The notes under the pieces are model-generated. The model was not told where the DNA came from and made no database searches. It saw only the letters and a list, made by a program, of their open reading frames with translations. A program made the position numbers and the translations under genes. From Micavibrio sp. TMED2 (GTDB lineage: Bacteria; Pseudomonadota; Alphaproteobacteria; TMED2), in NCBI GenBank assembly GCA_002168225.1, contig NHBH01000004.1, forward strand, positions 16,789 to 59,349: a stretch of DNA of 42,561 bases, written 5' to 3'. Shown here in pieces: positions 15,776-23,254 of the stretch; position 1 is the first letter of the stretch, and each line of letters starts with the position of its first letter.

Positions 15776-15836
15776 GATATCACGCAGATACTTGACAGAC
15801 ATTGCATTGATATCAGGTCGATGTCAGGGTGATGCC
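15776..15836. repeat. GATATC array F (6 units, 11-bp period)
   Basis: GATATC (15776), GATACT (15787), GACATT (15798), GATATC (15809), GATGTC (15820) and GATGCC (15831) start exactly 11 bp apart and end 29 bp before the parA start. A perfect -35 hexamer TTGACA (15792-15797) lies inside the array, though its -10 is unclear. It is the best candidate for a parS/operator site of the parA operon. Confidence 0.85.
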
Positions 15837-15865
15837 ACAATGAGCAACCTGTCGAGGATAACGCC

Positions 15866-16537
15866 ATGATCATCACCGTGGGCGGCATCAAGGGCGGTTC
15901 CGGCAAAACCACCATCGCCACCAACCTCACCGTTCAGCGCGCCGCCGAAGGCCGCGACGTCCTGCTGGTCGATGCCGACGACCAGGAAACCGCATCCGAC
16001 TTCACGATGCTGCGCAACGACAAGCTGGAAACCGGTGCCGGGTTCACCTCGATCAAGCTCACCGGTCCGGCCGTGCGCACGGAAGTCCGGCGGCTGGCCG
16101 ACAAATATGACGACATCATCATCGACACCGGCGGTCGCGACACCACCAGCCAGCGCGCGGCGCTCACGGTCTCGGACGTCATGCTGGTGCCATTCGTCCC
16201 GCGCAGCTTCGACGTCTGGACCCTGGAGAAAGTAAGCCAGCTGGTCGCCGAGATGCGCGCCGCCAATCCGGAGCTCACCGCCTATGCCTTCATCAACCGG
16301 GCCGATCCGCGCGGACAGGACAATGCCGAGGCGGAAGAGGTGATCCGCGATACCGAAGAGCTCGAACTGATCGACACGCCGCTCGGTGCCCGTAAAGCCT
16401 TCGGGAATGCTGCGGCCCATGGGCTCGGTGTTGCGGAGCTGAAACCGCAGGACGCCAAGGCGACCGACGAGTTCATGATGCTATATAGACATCTTTTTGA
16501 TATCAGCGCGACATCCAAAGTCGCGGTAGGAGCGTAA
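15866..16537 (+). CDS. parA: ParA family partition ATPase
   Basis: A 223-residue, Ib-type (short) ParA ATPase lacking the N-terminal regulatory helix-turn-helix of type Ia. It has a deviant Walker A motif KGGSGKTT at residues 9-16 with the signature lysine, VLLVDADDQETASD as Walker A', core LLVDADDQ, and DDIIIDTGGRD as Walker B. Such proteins pattern the nucleoid and move plasmid copies apart together with a centromere-binding protein. The start has GAGG about eight bases upstream. It is followed after five bases by a small RHH gene, the usual partner. Its last 14 codons run through array G. Confidence 0.92.
   Translation: MIITVGGIKGGSGKTTIATNLTVQRAAEGRDVLLVDADDQETASDFTMLRNDKLETGAGFTSIKLTGPAVRTEVRRLADKYDDIIIDTGGRDTTSQRAALTVSDVMLVPFVPRSFDVWTLEKVSQLVAEMRAANPELTAYAFINRADPRGQDNAEAEEVIRDTEELELIDTPLGARKAFGNAAAHGLGVAELKPQDAKATDEFMMLYRHLFDISATSKVAVGA
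16477..16515. repeat. GATATC array G (3 clear units plus one weak, 11-bp period)
   Basis: Weak GATGCT (16477), then GACATC (16488), GATATC (16499) and GACATC (16510), all 11 bp apart. Unlike the others, this array is inside coding sequence (the 3' end of parA) and directly precedes the RHH gene. Confidence 0.75.
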
Positions 16538-16542
16538 CGCCC

Positions 16543-16824
16543 ATGGCCCTTGCGAGAAAACCGAAGCCCCAGACCAAGACCGAAGCACCGAAAGACGAGC
16601 GCGCCATCGAGGCGCTGATCTCGAAAGGCGGCAGCGTCGCCGAAACCGCAGCCAAGGACAAGGAGCGGGCAGGGGGCAAGTCGACCAATGTGGTGTTGCG
16701 CCTGCCGCCAGAAATGCTGGCCCGCGTCGATGAAGCGGTCGAAGCGCGCAGCCTTCGCATCCCGCGCCATACCTGGCTGCTCGAAGCCGTGTTGGAAAAA
16801 CTGGATCGCGAGCAATCAGACTGA
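16543..16824 (+). CDS. Small ribbon-helix-helix centromere-binding protein (ParG/omega-like partner of ParA)
   Basis: A 93-residue protein with a lysine-rich, flexible N-terminus (KPKPQTKTEAPKDE) and a C-terminal ribbon-helix-helix (STNVVLRLPPEMLARVDEAV, core NVVLRLPPEMLARVDEAV, then IPRHTWLLEAVLEKL). The layout of disordered tail plus RHH after a short ParA is that of type Ib partition systems (ParG, omega). There the RHH dimer binds tandem short repeats and the tail stimulates ParA. AGGAG lies eleven bases before the start. It is flanked by arrays G and H, and it is my first choice as the protein that reads the GATATC arrays. That assignment is inference. Confidence 0.78.
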   Translation: MALARKPKPQTKTEAPKDERAIEALISKGGSVAETAAKDKERAGGKSTNVVLRLPPEMLARVDEAVEARSLRIPRHTWLLEAVLEKLDREQSD

Positions 16825-16872
16825 TATCAGCTAGATATCCGCGTCGCATCAAGGCGACATCATCCTGTCATC
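16823..16872. repeat. GATATC array H (5 units, 11-bp period)
   Basis: GATATC (16823), GATATC (16834), CGCATC (16845), GACATC (16856) and GTCATC (16867) start exactly 11 bp apart. It begins on the stop codon of the RHH gene and ends 19 bp before the repA start, so it could link partition and replication control. Confidence 0.82.
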
Positions 16873-16891
16873 AGCCCCGGCATCGCCCTTC

Positions 16892-18016
16892 ATGAACACA
16901 CGCCGCTACATCGACAGTCAGTTCGACCTGTTCATCCTCAGCCTGACCGAGTTCAAGCTGCGGGACAGTCGCGAGACGATGGAGCGACCGTTCTTCTCGC
17001 TCGCCAAGCGCAAGCGCCTGAAGCCAATCGAGTATGAGAGTGACGATGTCTGGGTCAAGGTCGAGCCGCACCAGAATTACGGCATGGCGACCATCTGGGA
17101 TGCCGACATCCTGATCTGGGCGGCCTCCGCCCTGATCGATATGAAGAACCGGGGCGTCAACGACATCCCGAACGAGCTGCACTTCCAGCCCTACGACCTG
17201 CTGAAATCGATTAAGCGCTCAACCGGCGGCGAACACTACAAGCGCCTGCGCGAGAGCCTGTCGCGGCTGCGCAGCACCAATATCCGCACCAATATCCGTG
17301 CGCCTAAGGGCAAGCGCTTTGCCGAGTTCTCATGGATCTCCGAATGGACCGATCTGGTCGATGAGAAGACCGGCGAGAGCCGGGGCATGTCGATCGTGCT
17401 CTCGCAATGGTTCGTCCAGGGCGTGCTGCAGAACGGCGGCGTGCTCGCCATCGATCCGGAATACTTCTCGATCACCGGCGGTCGCGAGCGCTGGCTCTAC
17501 CGCGTTGCCCGCAAGCACGCGGGCGGGGCAGGGGCCGATGGCTTCGCCATCACTCTGCCGACGCTCTATGAAAAATCCGGGGCAGAGGGCCCCTACCGGC
17601 GATTCAAATTCGAGCTGCAGAAGCTGGTCAAACAGAACAGCCTGCCGAGCGTCGACCTGCAATGGGAAGAACCCGAAGGCAAGGAGCCGCGCATCCGCAT
17701 GACCATGCGCCGCGCGCTCGGCGCGGAGGAGCTGGTCGAGGAGAAGCCGAAGCGCACCCGCAAGGCCAGACCCAAGACAAAACCGAAGCCGCCGCCGGGC
17801 GAGCCCATGGCCCTCTTCCTGCGCCGCGATCTGGACGACCAGACCATCGCGCGGATCAGGAAGGATTTTCCCGGCTGGGATATCTACGCCCTCAAGGCCG
17901 AATACGACAGCTGGCTCGACGCCCATCCCGACAAGCGGCCGAACGACTACCAGAAGGCGTTCTACGGCTTCGTGCGCCAGTACCATGCCCGCGAGAAGCA
18001 CTCGCTGCGTGGCTGA
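16892..18016 (+). CDS. repA: Replication initiator protein A (RPA family)
   Basis: A 374-residue initiator of the RPA type found on alphaproteobacterial plasmids. Family features include FDLFILSLTEFKLRDSRETM near the start (core LTEFKLRDSRETMERPFFSL), WDADILIWAASALID, SLSRLRSTNIRTNIR and GGRERWLYRVARKHAG. The middle resembles tandem winged helices that bind iterons. The C-terminal part has a basic proline linker and a helical tail (WLDAHPDKRPNDYQKAFYGF). No strong ribosome site is visible before the ATG, which hints at low or controlled translation. The iteron origin lies immediately downstream, the usual arrangement. Confidence 0.9.
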   Translation: MNTRRYIDSQFDLFILSLTEFKLRDSRETMERPFFSLAKRKRLKPIEYESDDVWVKVEPHQNYGMATIWDADILIWAASALIDMKNRGVNDIPNELHFQPYDLLKSIKRSTGGEHYKRLRESLSRLRSTNIRTNIRAPKGKRFAEFSWISEWTDLVDEKTGESRGMSIVLSQWFVQGVLQNGGVLAIDPEYFSITGGRERWLYRVARKHAGGAGADGFAITLPTLYEKSGAEGPYRRFKFELQKLVKQNSLPSVDLQWEEPEGKEPRIRMTMRRALGAEELVEEKPKRTRKARPKTKPKPPPGEPMALFLRRDLDDQTIARIRKDFPGWDIYALKAEYDSWLDAHPDKRPNDYQKAFYGFVRQYHAREKHSLRG

Positions 18017-18057
18017 TCCGGAGCCTGTCCCGGCACCGTTCTCCACAGCTATCCCGA

Positions 18058-18118
18058 CACATCTTCCAGATATCCATGTGATATCACGCCGGTATCATGC
18101 TAGTGTCATCGCGGTATG
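18058..18118. repeat. GATATC array I (6 units, 11-bp period)
   Basis: CACATC (18058), GATATC (18069), GATATC (18080), GGTATC (18091), AGTGTC (18102) and GGTATG (18113) start exactly 11 bp apart. It lies between repA and the iterons and ends 26 bp before the first inverted iteron. Confidence 0.82.
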
Positions 18119-18261
18119 GGACTCGCGCAATCGGGCAGGAGGCGTTCCCAATAGGCCGATAACCCCCTCACAGCGTTGACTCTTCCTACCGGCACATGCC
18201 GAAACGCCGACTCGGAACCCCTTGAAACCATTGGGCTTAGCGAATCAGCGGGGTTGTGGCC

Positions 18262-18270
18262 TGTGGATAA
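18262..18270 (-). promoter_or_regulatory. DnaA box
   Basis: TGTGGATAA is the exact complement of the consensus TTATCCACA. It lies 13 bp before the first direct iteron. Confidence 0.85.
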
Positions 18271-18282
18271 GGATCTAACCGA

Positions 18283-18364
18283 CGGCCTAACGGGAACAAA
18301 CCCACGGCCTATCAGGAACGCATCTTTCGGCCTATCAGGAACAGATGCACGGCCTATCGGGAAC
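18283..18364 (+). repeat. RepA iterons, four direct 15-bp repeats
   Basis: Units lie at 18283-18297, 18305-18319, 18328-18342 and 18350-18364. Two are identical (CGGCCTATCAGGAAC) and the others differ by one or two bases. The 22/23/22-bp spacing puts all four on one face of the helix. Confidence 0.9.
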
Positions 18365-18574
18365 GAGCCACCTCGACAAGCATCTGAAACCGAACACGAA
18401 AACCAGATCGAAACAGGGCTTAACTCTATAACTGACTCTCTTATAACTCTCTAACCTGAGACTTGCTCTCCGACGAGGCAGATCACAGGATCGGTGCAAC
18501 ACACTGCGGTCTCTGGGGAACCCTCCGAGAAGCGCAGAAAACCGGGGGAAACGTTCCCGAAAGGCCGAACCTGG

Positions 18575-20479
18575 TCAGAGCAGGGGGTTCTCATCGAAAA
18601 GGCCCTCGAACTCGGGGTCGGCGAAGTAGCGCAGCTTATCGGCGACCATCCCAGACTGTCCTTGCATCAGAATTATCTGCTGATGATCGGGTAAGCGCCG
18701 GACTTCGTCCGGTGTCATGAGCGATCGGCCCCGTTCCGCCTCATTCACCGACCATCTGCTCTGCGTCTGATAGGTTTTCGAGGTCACCATGATGGTTTGT
18801 TCGCCCAGAACCCGACTGACATACTGCGCTGTGAACTGATCGTTAATGCCGAAGAACTGGATCGTGCCCGCATTACCAAGAAACGTCTCCCAGCGTTCCC
18901 GATAGAGCGCTTTTAGCTGGTTCAAATCCTGCAACACCACCCAGAGCTTGACCCCGAACCCGCGGATTTGCCCGACGGCGTTCTCAATCGAGCGCATATG
19001 GCCGAGTGTCGCAAACTCATCGAGCAGGAAGACGACCGGATGTTCCGGTTTACGGCGCTTCCGTTCCATGGCCTCTAACGCCAGGCCGATCATCAGGCGC
19101 AGCCAGCGATTATGCGTTCCCAATCGAGCAGCCGGCAGACAGAGATAGACCGTCGTCGGCTGCGTCTTCAGATCAGTGAGATCGAAATCCGTTTGGTCCA
19201 GCACACGAGAAATCCGGGGGCTTTCCAGAAAGTCTGTCGAGACACGCGCGCTTGCCAAGACCGAACTGAATTGCCGCTCTGACTTCTGCAACATGCCATG
19301 AATGGACGCGCCAATCCGGCGAATAGCGCCGTCGGCATGGGGATTGCGCTGCATTTGTATCAGCAAATCCGAGAATTCTTCTGCAGGTAGCGTTATCAGA
19401 CGGCGCAGCGTGAGCAGGGTTCGATCATCATCCTCGAAATCGAGGCTGGTCGCGATGTGCAGGATCAGGCCTTGCAGCATGTTCCGTGCTTCGAGGTTCC
19501 AATAGGGATCCCCGTCGCCACTATCGACGACCAGGGCATCGGTGACGAGCGCCGCATCCTCGACCAGATCCTCATTGTCGAGGGTCAGCAGCGACAGCGG
19601 GTTGAAGGCAGAGGAGGGGAGGCCGGTCAGCCCCCAGGGATCGAGAATATGCACCTGTTGGCCGCGCGCTTCGCGCCGTCTCGACGTGATAGCCGCCAAC
19701 TCGCCCTTGGGGTCGATGGCCAGTATCGAGCCTTCATAGGCCAGAAGGTTCGGCACGATGGCCGAGACCCCTTTGCCCGCGCCATTCGCTGCAACGGTTA
19801 CCATGTGTCGAGGGTCGGGATTGGCGAGGATGCGACCGGCATAGCGATAGGGCAGGGCGGTCCCGGCCCTGCCGATCAGCAGGCCCTCTGCGCCAACCAA
19901 ACGCCCTATCTCGGTTAGGAATTGCGCCGAGCCATGGGACGCCGGAGCCTTGTTCTTCGGCTCACCGAGCAAGGCGCGCGCCAGCTCGCCCCACATGGGC
20001 ATACTGCCCGATATCAGGATCGACAGAACCGAGATCAGCAGCAAGAACTGCATGGTTTCGCGTTCGGCTCGGGAGATACCGCCCGGCGTTGCCCGTTGAT
20101 CGAGGAAATAGATGCCAATCCCGACGATCACCGGCCCCACCAGCAGCGGCAGCAGGCGCTCTGCGCTCTTGAACGGGGCGTGGTACCAGCGACCGACATC
20201 ACGCCCGCGCGCGACATCTACCCGAGCGATGAGGGAGATCACCACGCAGAGCCCGAGCAAGGCGGCCAGCGAGATCATCGGTTGCGGCCACCATAGGGCC
20301 GCGAGCCACAGCAAGACGATGCCGCCCCGGCCCCAGTTACCAAGCCAGAGGATCGGATTGACGAAAGGCCAGTAGACGAATTGCCGAAACAGGAAACCTT
20401 TGATGCCCGGACCGCCAGGCGCGCCCAATCCGACGCCGGTGCGTCGCGCTTTGCGTGGAAACGGAGCGGATATGTCCAT
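18575..20479 (-). CDS. traG: Type IV coupling protein, VirD4/TraG family
   Basis: A 634-residue coupling protein, the hexameric membrane ATPase that brings the relaxase-DNA complex to a type IV secretion channel. The N-terminus has hydrophobic segments (VLLWLAALWW, LLGLCVVISLIA, and others near 110-160). The NTPase domain has Walker A ANGAGKGVS around residues 231-239 and Walker B VVFLLDEFATLGHM, core FLLDEFATLG. VWVVLQDLNQLK and INDQFTAQYVSRVLG (core QDLNQLKALY) are also typical. It ends just past the outer inverted iteron of oriV. It is divergent from the CbbX-like gene across 83 bp. No VirB genes are in the plasmid, so it must use another element's channel. Confidence 0.92.
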   Translation of the reverse strand: MDISAPFPRKARRTGVGLGAPGGPGIKGFLFRQFVYWPFVNPILWLGNWGRGGIVLLWLAALWWPQPMISLAALLGLCVVISLIARVDVARGRDVGRWYHAPFKSAERLLPLLVGPVIVGIGIYFLDQRATPGGISRAERETMQFLLLISVLSILISGSMPMWGELARALLGEPKNKAPASHGSAQFLTEIGRLVGAEGLLIGRAGTALPYRYAGRILANPDPRHMVTVAANGAGKGVSAIVPNLLAYEGSILAIDPKGELAAITSRRREARGQQVHILDPWGLTGLPSSAFNPLSLLTLDNEDLVEDAALVTDALVVDSGDGDPYWNLEARNMLQGLILHIATSLDFEDDDRTLLTLRRLITLPAEEFSDLLIQMQRNPHADGAIRRIGASIHGMLQKSERQFSSVLASARVSTDFLESPRISRVLDQTDFDLTDLKTQPTTVYLCLPAARLGTHNRWLRLMIGLALEAMERKRRKPEHPVVFLLDEFATLGHMRSIENAVGQIRGFGVKLWVVLQDLNQLKALYRERWETFLGNAGTIQFFGINDQFTAQYVSRVLGEQTIMVTSKTYQTQSRWSVNEAERGRSLMTPDEVRRLPDHQQIILMQGQSGMVADKLRYFADPEFEGLFDENPLL

Positions 20480-20562
20480 AGGCAGTACCGGGTTATGCGT
20501 TCGTCACCTAGATAGAGGAAAGATAGGGCAGATTTAATGACGAAGGGTCACGGTTTCCTCGG

Positions 20563-21792
20563 ATGAGCTCGGATAATCGGCATAGCCTCGCGGCGCTGCA
20601 AAAGAAGTTCGACATGCACGAACAGGCAGCGGGCGACATGATCTGGCACTGGCGTCGCCGGGCCGAGGAGGCCGAGGCCGAATGCGCCTATCTGAAGGAG
20701 GCCCTGGAGGCTGCCGATGCCCTGAGCGCGCGCCACGGCAACGGTCTGGAGACCGCTGCCTACTATCGCGAGCGGATCAGGGAGCTCGAGGAAGAGCGGG
20801 ACCAGCTGCACCGGATAGCCACCGATCTGGGCACCACCTGCAATCGGCTCGAAGCCCGTCTGGCCGAGCTTGGCGAGGAAACGAAGGTCAACGGGACCGC
20901 GCAGGCGCGACCGGCATCACCGCCGCCGAAACCCTCCAAACAGCCGGTCGTGCATCTGAACGAGTTGATCGGGCTCACCACCGTCAAACGCGAGGTGGAA
21001 CAGCTCATGGCCCTCGCCGAGGTTAGGGCCAAGCGTTCTGCTGCCGGGTTGCCCAACCCGGAGATGTCGCTGCACCTGATTTTCACCGGCAATCCCGGCA
21101 CGGGTAAGACGACCGTCGCCCGGATCGTGGCGCAGCGCTATCAGGGGCTCGGCCTCCTGCGCACCGCAAAGGTGACCGAGGCGAGCCGCAGCGACCTCGT
21201 GGGCGGTTATATTGGGCAGACGGCGATCAAGACCCGTGCACTGGTTGAGAAGGCCCTGGACGGCGTTCTCTTCATCGATGAGGCCTATGCGCTGCACCGG
21301 TCCGACAGCGGCACCGATTACGGCATGGAGGCCCAGGAAGAGCTCCTGAAGGCGCTGGAGGATCATCGCGGGCGACTGATCGTGATCCTGGCCGGGTATG
21401 CCGAGCCCATGGCCGCGCTCTTGCGTGACGGCAATCCGGGGCTGCGCTCCCGGTTCAACACGATCATCGACTTCCCAGACTATACAGCCGAGGAGCTGGT
21501 CGCGATCTTCGAACAGTTCTGCGCCGGGCAGGGCTACCGGCTTACCAGCGGTGCGGAGCGCAAGCTGCGCCGGACCCTGACCCGCGTCTATCGGGTGCGC
21601 GGCAAACAGTTCGGCAATGGACGGACCGTACGGAATCTGTTCGAGGCCTGCCTGAAGCGACAGGCGGTGCGTCTGACCTCAGGCAGCGAAGCCGCCAGCC
21701 TGTTCCGACCGTTTACCGGCAAGATCGATCGCGCAGGATTGAGCACGCTCAGCGATGCCGACATCCCGAGCGAAACAGAGTTCAGGGACTGA
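20563..21792 (+). CDS. CbbX/CfxQ-like AAA+ ATPase with N-terminal coiled coil
   Basis: A 409-residue protein. Residues 1-105 are largely coiled coil (ELEEERDQLHRIA), followed by a short proline-rich linker. The AAA+ module of the CbbX/SpoVK type comes next: LNELIGLTTVKREVEQL, Walker A GNPGTGKT at residues 176-183, SRSDLVGGYIGQTAIKT as pore-loop region, VLFIDEAYAL as Walker B, and a sensor region with GNPGLRSRF. Relatives remodel protein complexes (CbbX acts on Rubisco). On alphaproteobacterial plasmids they occur near transfer genes with unknown substrates. It is the first gene of a probable operon with the two genes that follow. Confidence 0.86.
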   Translation: MSSDNRHSLAALQKKFDMHEQAAGDMIWHWRRRAEEAEAECAYLKEALEAADALSARHGNGLETAAYYRERIRELEEERDQLHRIATDLGTTCNRLEARLAELGEETKVNGTAQARPASPPPKPSKQPVVHLNELIGLTTVKREVEQLMALAEVRAKRSAAGLPNPEMSLHLIFTGNPGTGKTTVARIVAQRYQGLGLLRTAKVTEASRSDLVGGYIGQTAIKTRALVEKALDGVLFIDEAYALHRSDSGTDYGMEAQEELLKALEDHRGRLIVILAGYAEPMAALLRDGNPGLRSRFNTIIDFPDYTAEELVAIFEQFCAGQGYRLTSGAERKLRRTLTRVYRVRGKQFGNGRTVRNLFEACLKRQAVRLTSGSEAASLFRPFTGKIDRAGLSTLSDADIPSETEFRD

Positions 21793-21809
21793 TGTGAGAG
21801 GGCGACCGC

Positions 21810-22118
21810 ATGAAGCAAGATGAGTGGCTGGCCGAGGAACAGACGCTCCTCGACCTGAGAGCGGCACTGGACCGAAGCTTTACCGCGTTCTCCGAGCAGT
21901 TCGATGCCGGGAACAAGGATGGCCAGCGCGCGGTGCGAGAGGTCGGCAAGCAGGCGTTGAGCGACTACCAGGCCGGGCTCGCCCGGTTGGCGGCGCGCGG
22001 GAAATCCGATTGGGATGTCCGGCGTCGACTGCTGGGGCTTGCTTGGCGAAAATGGCGCGCGAAGGAAAACCGCTTCGCCAGGGAACTGGCGGGTGCTGCC
22101 TTCGGCCGGATCGGGTGA
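21810..22118 (+). CDS. Hypothetical small helical protein
   Basis: A 102-residue, charged, probably all-helical protein (LLDLRAALDRSFTAFSEQFD, then WRKWRAKENRFARELAGAAF). I do not recognise a family. It starts 17 bases after the AAA+ gene, with GAGAGGG upstream, and reads as part of the same operon. Confidence 0.65.
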   Translation: MKQDEWLAEEQTLLDLRAALDRSFTAFSEQFDAGNKDGQRAVREVGKQALSDYQAGLARLAARGKSDWDVRRRLLGLAWRKWRAKENRFARELAGAAFGRIG

Positions 22119-22190
22119 TCGGTGCGCCAAGTGTTGCCCGACCGTGATAGGGTAGGGGCTTGGTTCCCAGAATTTTCAGGTAGCGCATCC

Positions 22191-23075
22191 ATGTCGATCC
22201 CGATTCCGAACACCGATCCGACGGATCGACCGTTTCACCCCTCGCTCGAAGAGACAGCCGCGCTGGCCGGGCATTGGCACGCCGGTCAGCTCGACCAGGC
22301 ATGTGTGCCCTATGTCCGGCATCTGATGCGGGTCAGTCGGCATCTGAGCCGATTGTTCCCCGAGGCCTCGATGGCCGAGCGTCATGCCGCCTGGCTGCAT
22401 GACGTCATCGAGGATACCGGGATCACGACCGACGATCTCGCTGGGCATGGCTATGCGCCGGAGGTGATCGAGATCGTAGTAGCCGTCACCAAACCGCCAA
22501 ATGATCCGCGCAGCTATGCCGAGCGGATCGAGGATCTGGCCGCAAGCGGGCAGGTGGCCGCCATGCGGGTCAAGATCGCCGACCTGAGCGACAATGCCGA
22601 CCCGGCACGATTGGCAGCCTTGCCGGAGGACCGCGCCACCTCTCTCGGAAAGCGCTATCGCGCGGCGCTCCAACGGCTGACCGAGGCGCTTGAGCGGCAC
22701 GGACAGGCGGTATTGGATGAGGACGACCCGGACGCGATCGACCATGTTCCGTTGTCGCTCGCTGTCGAACCGGTCGATTACTGGACCCTCACCGAAGCCG
22801 CCCAATTGGCCGACCGGTCGGTCGAGGCCTTCGTGCTGGAGGAGGCGACCTCGCTGGCACATCGGATCGTTCTGACCGGTTCCCTGCACCATGTGACCCT
22901 GGCGCGTGACCGTACTGCAAAGGACACGCGCAGCATGGCGGCGTTTAGGGCGGCAGGGGATGATGCCGCCTCGATCGCCGACCGGGCCATTGAGGGCGTT
23001 ACCCATGGCCTCGGATACGAAGCAGAGGCGCTGCCGGTCAATGATCCCGGCCAGCGCCCCAAGCGATCGCGTTAG
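22191..23075 (+). CDS. HD-domain phosphohydrolase-like protein with a possible C-terminal RHH (TacA-like) segment
   Basis: A 294-residue protein. The N-terminal half looks like the RelA/SpoT-type HD hydrolase domain: YVRHLMRVSRHL supplies the first histidine, AAWLHDVIEDTGIT the HD pair (residues 70-71), and VKIADLSDNADPAR the later aspartate block. No synthetase domain follows. The C-terminal half contains LTEAAQLADRSVEAFVLEEA then TSLAHRI, which looks like the DUF1778/TacA antitoxin pattern (AA..GRS...FVLE.A...A). The natural substrate could be ppGpp or another nucleotide; this is not shown. I start at 22191; ATG at 22122 is an alternative with no better ribosome site. The stop overlaps that of the convergent gene. 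Confidence 0.7.
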   Translation: MSIPIPNTDPTDRPFHPSLEETAALAGHWHAGQLDQACVPYVRHLMRVSRHLSRLFPEASMAERHAAWLHDVIEDTGITTDDLAGHGYAPEVIEIVVAVTKPPNDPRSYAERIEDLAASGQVAAMRVKIADLSDNADPARLAALPEDRATSLGKRYRAALQRLTEALERHGQAVLDEDDPDAIDHVPLSLAVEPVDYWTLTEAAQLADRSVEAFVLEEATSLAHRIVLTGSLHHVTLARDRTAKDTRSMAAFRAAGDDAASIADRAIEGVTHGLGYEAEALPVNDPGQRPKRSR

Positions 23076-23254
23076 CCCCGAATGCCGAGCGTGCCGGCCG
23101 GCCGCGTGATGATGACCGGTCTGGTCTCCGACGCGCGCCGCTCAGCGAAGGCACCGAGGACGGCGAGGCTGTTTTCGAGACGCTCCCGCGCGAGGAGCAT
23201 CACCGTGAAAATTGCCGCGAAGATGATGGCTCTGGTCATGACATGCTGTGGCAT
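23072..23254 (-). CDS. Small single-pass membrane protein (hypothetical)
   Basis: A 60-residue frame starting MPQHVMTRAIIFAAIFTVML, which has one hydrophobic segment followed by a basic tail (RERLENSLAVLGAFAERR). GGGAGG lies about seven bases before the start. Its stop overlaps that of the convergent HD gene (TTAG). No family recognised. The ribosome site and membrane segment make it plausible. Confidence 0.45.
   Translation of the reverse strand: MPQHVMTRAIIFAAIFTVMLLARERLENSLAVLGAFAERRASETRPVIITRPAGTLGIRG

Larger units (their letters stand above)
18144..18567. other. Plasmid replication origin (oriV) with iterons, DnaA box and AT-rich segment
   Basis: Four direct 15-bp iterons of consensus CGGCCTATCRGGAAC start at 18283 (CGGCCTAACGGGAAC), 18305, 18328 and 18350, spaced 22-23 bp or two helical turns. 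Inverted copies flank them at 18144-18158 and 18553-18567. A perfect DnaA box (TGTGGATAA, complement TTATCCACA) is at 18262-18270. An AT-rich stretch with repeated TATAACT lies at about 18418-18452 and is the likely unwinding element. The layout is that of an iteron-regulated theta origin next to its repA. Confidence 0.88.

Noticed and set aside
18176..18720. Short open frames through the oriV region
   Set aside because: They run through iterons and the AT-rich segment, have no ribosome sites, and the second overlaps the coupling-protein gene on the other strand.
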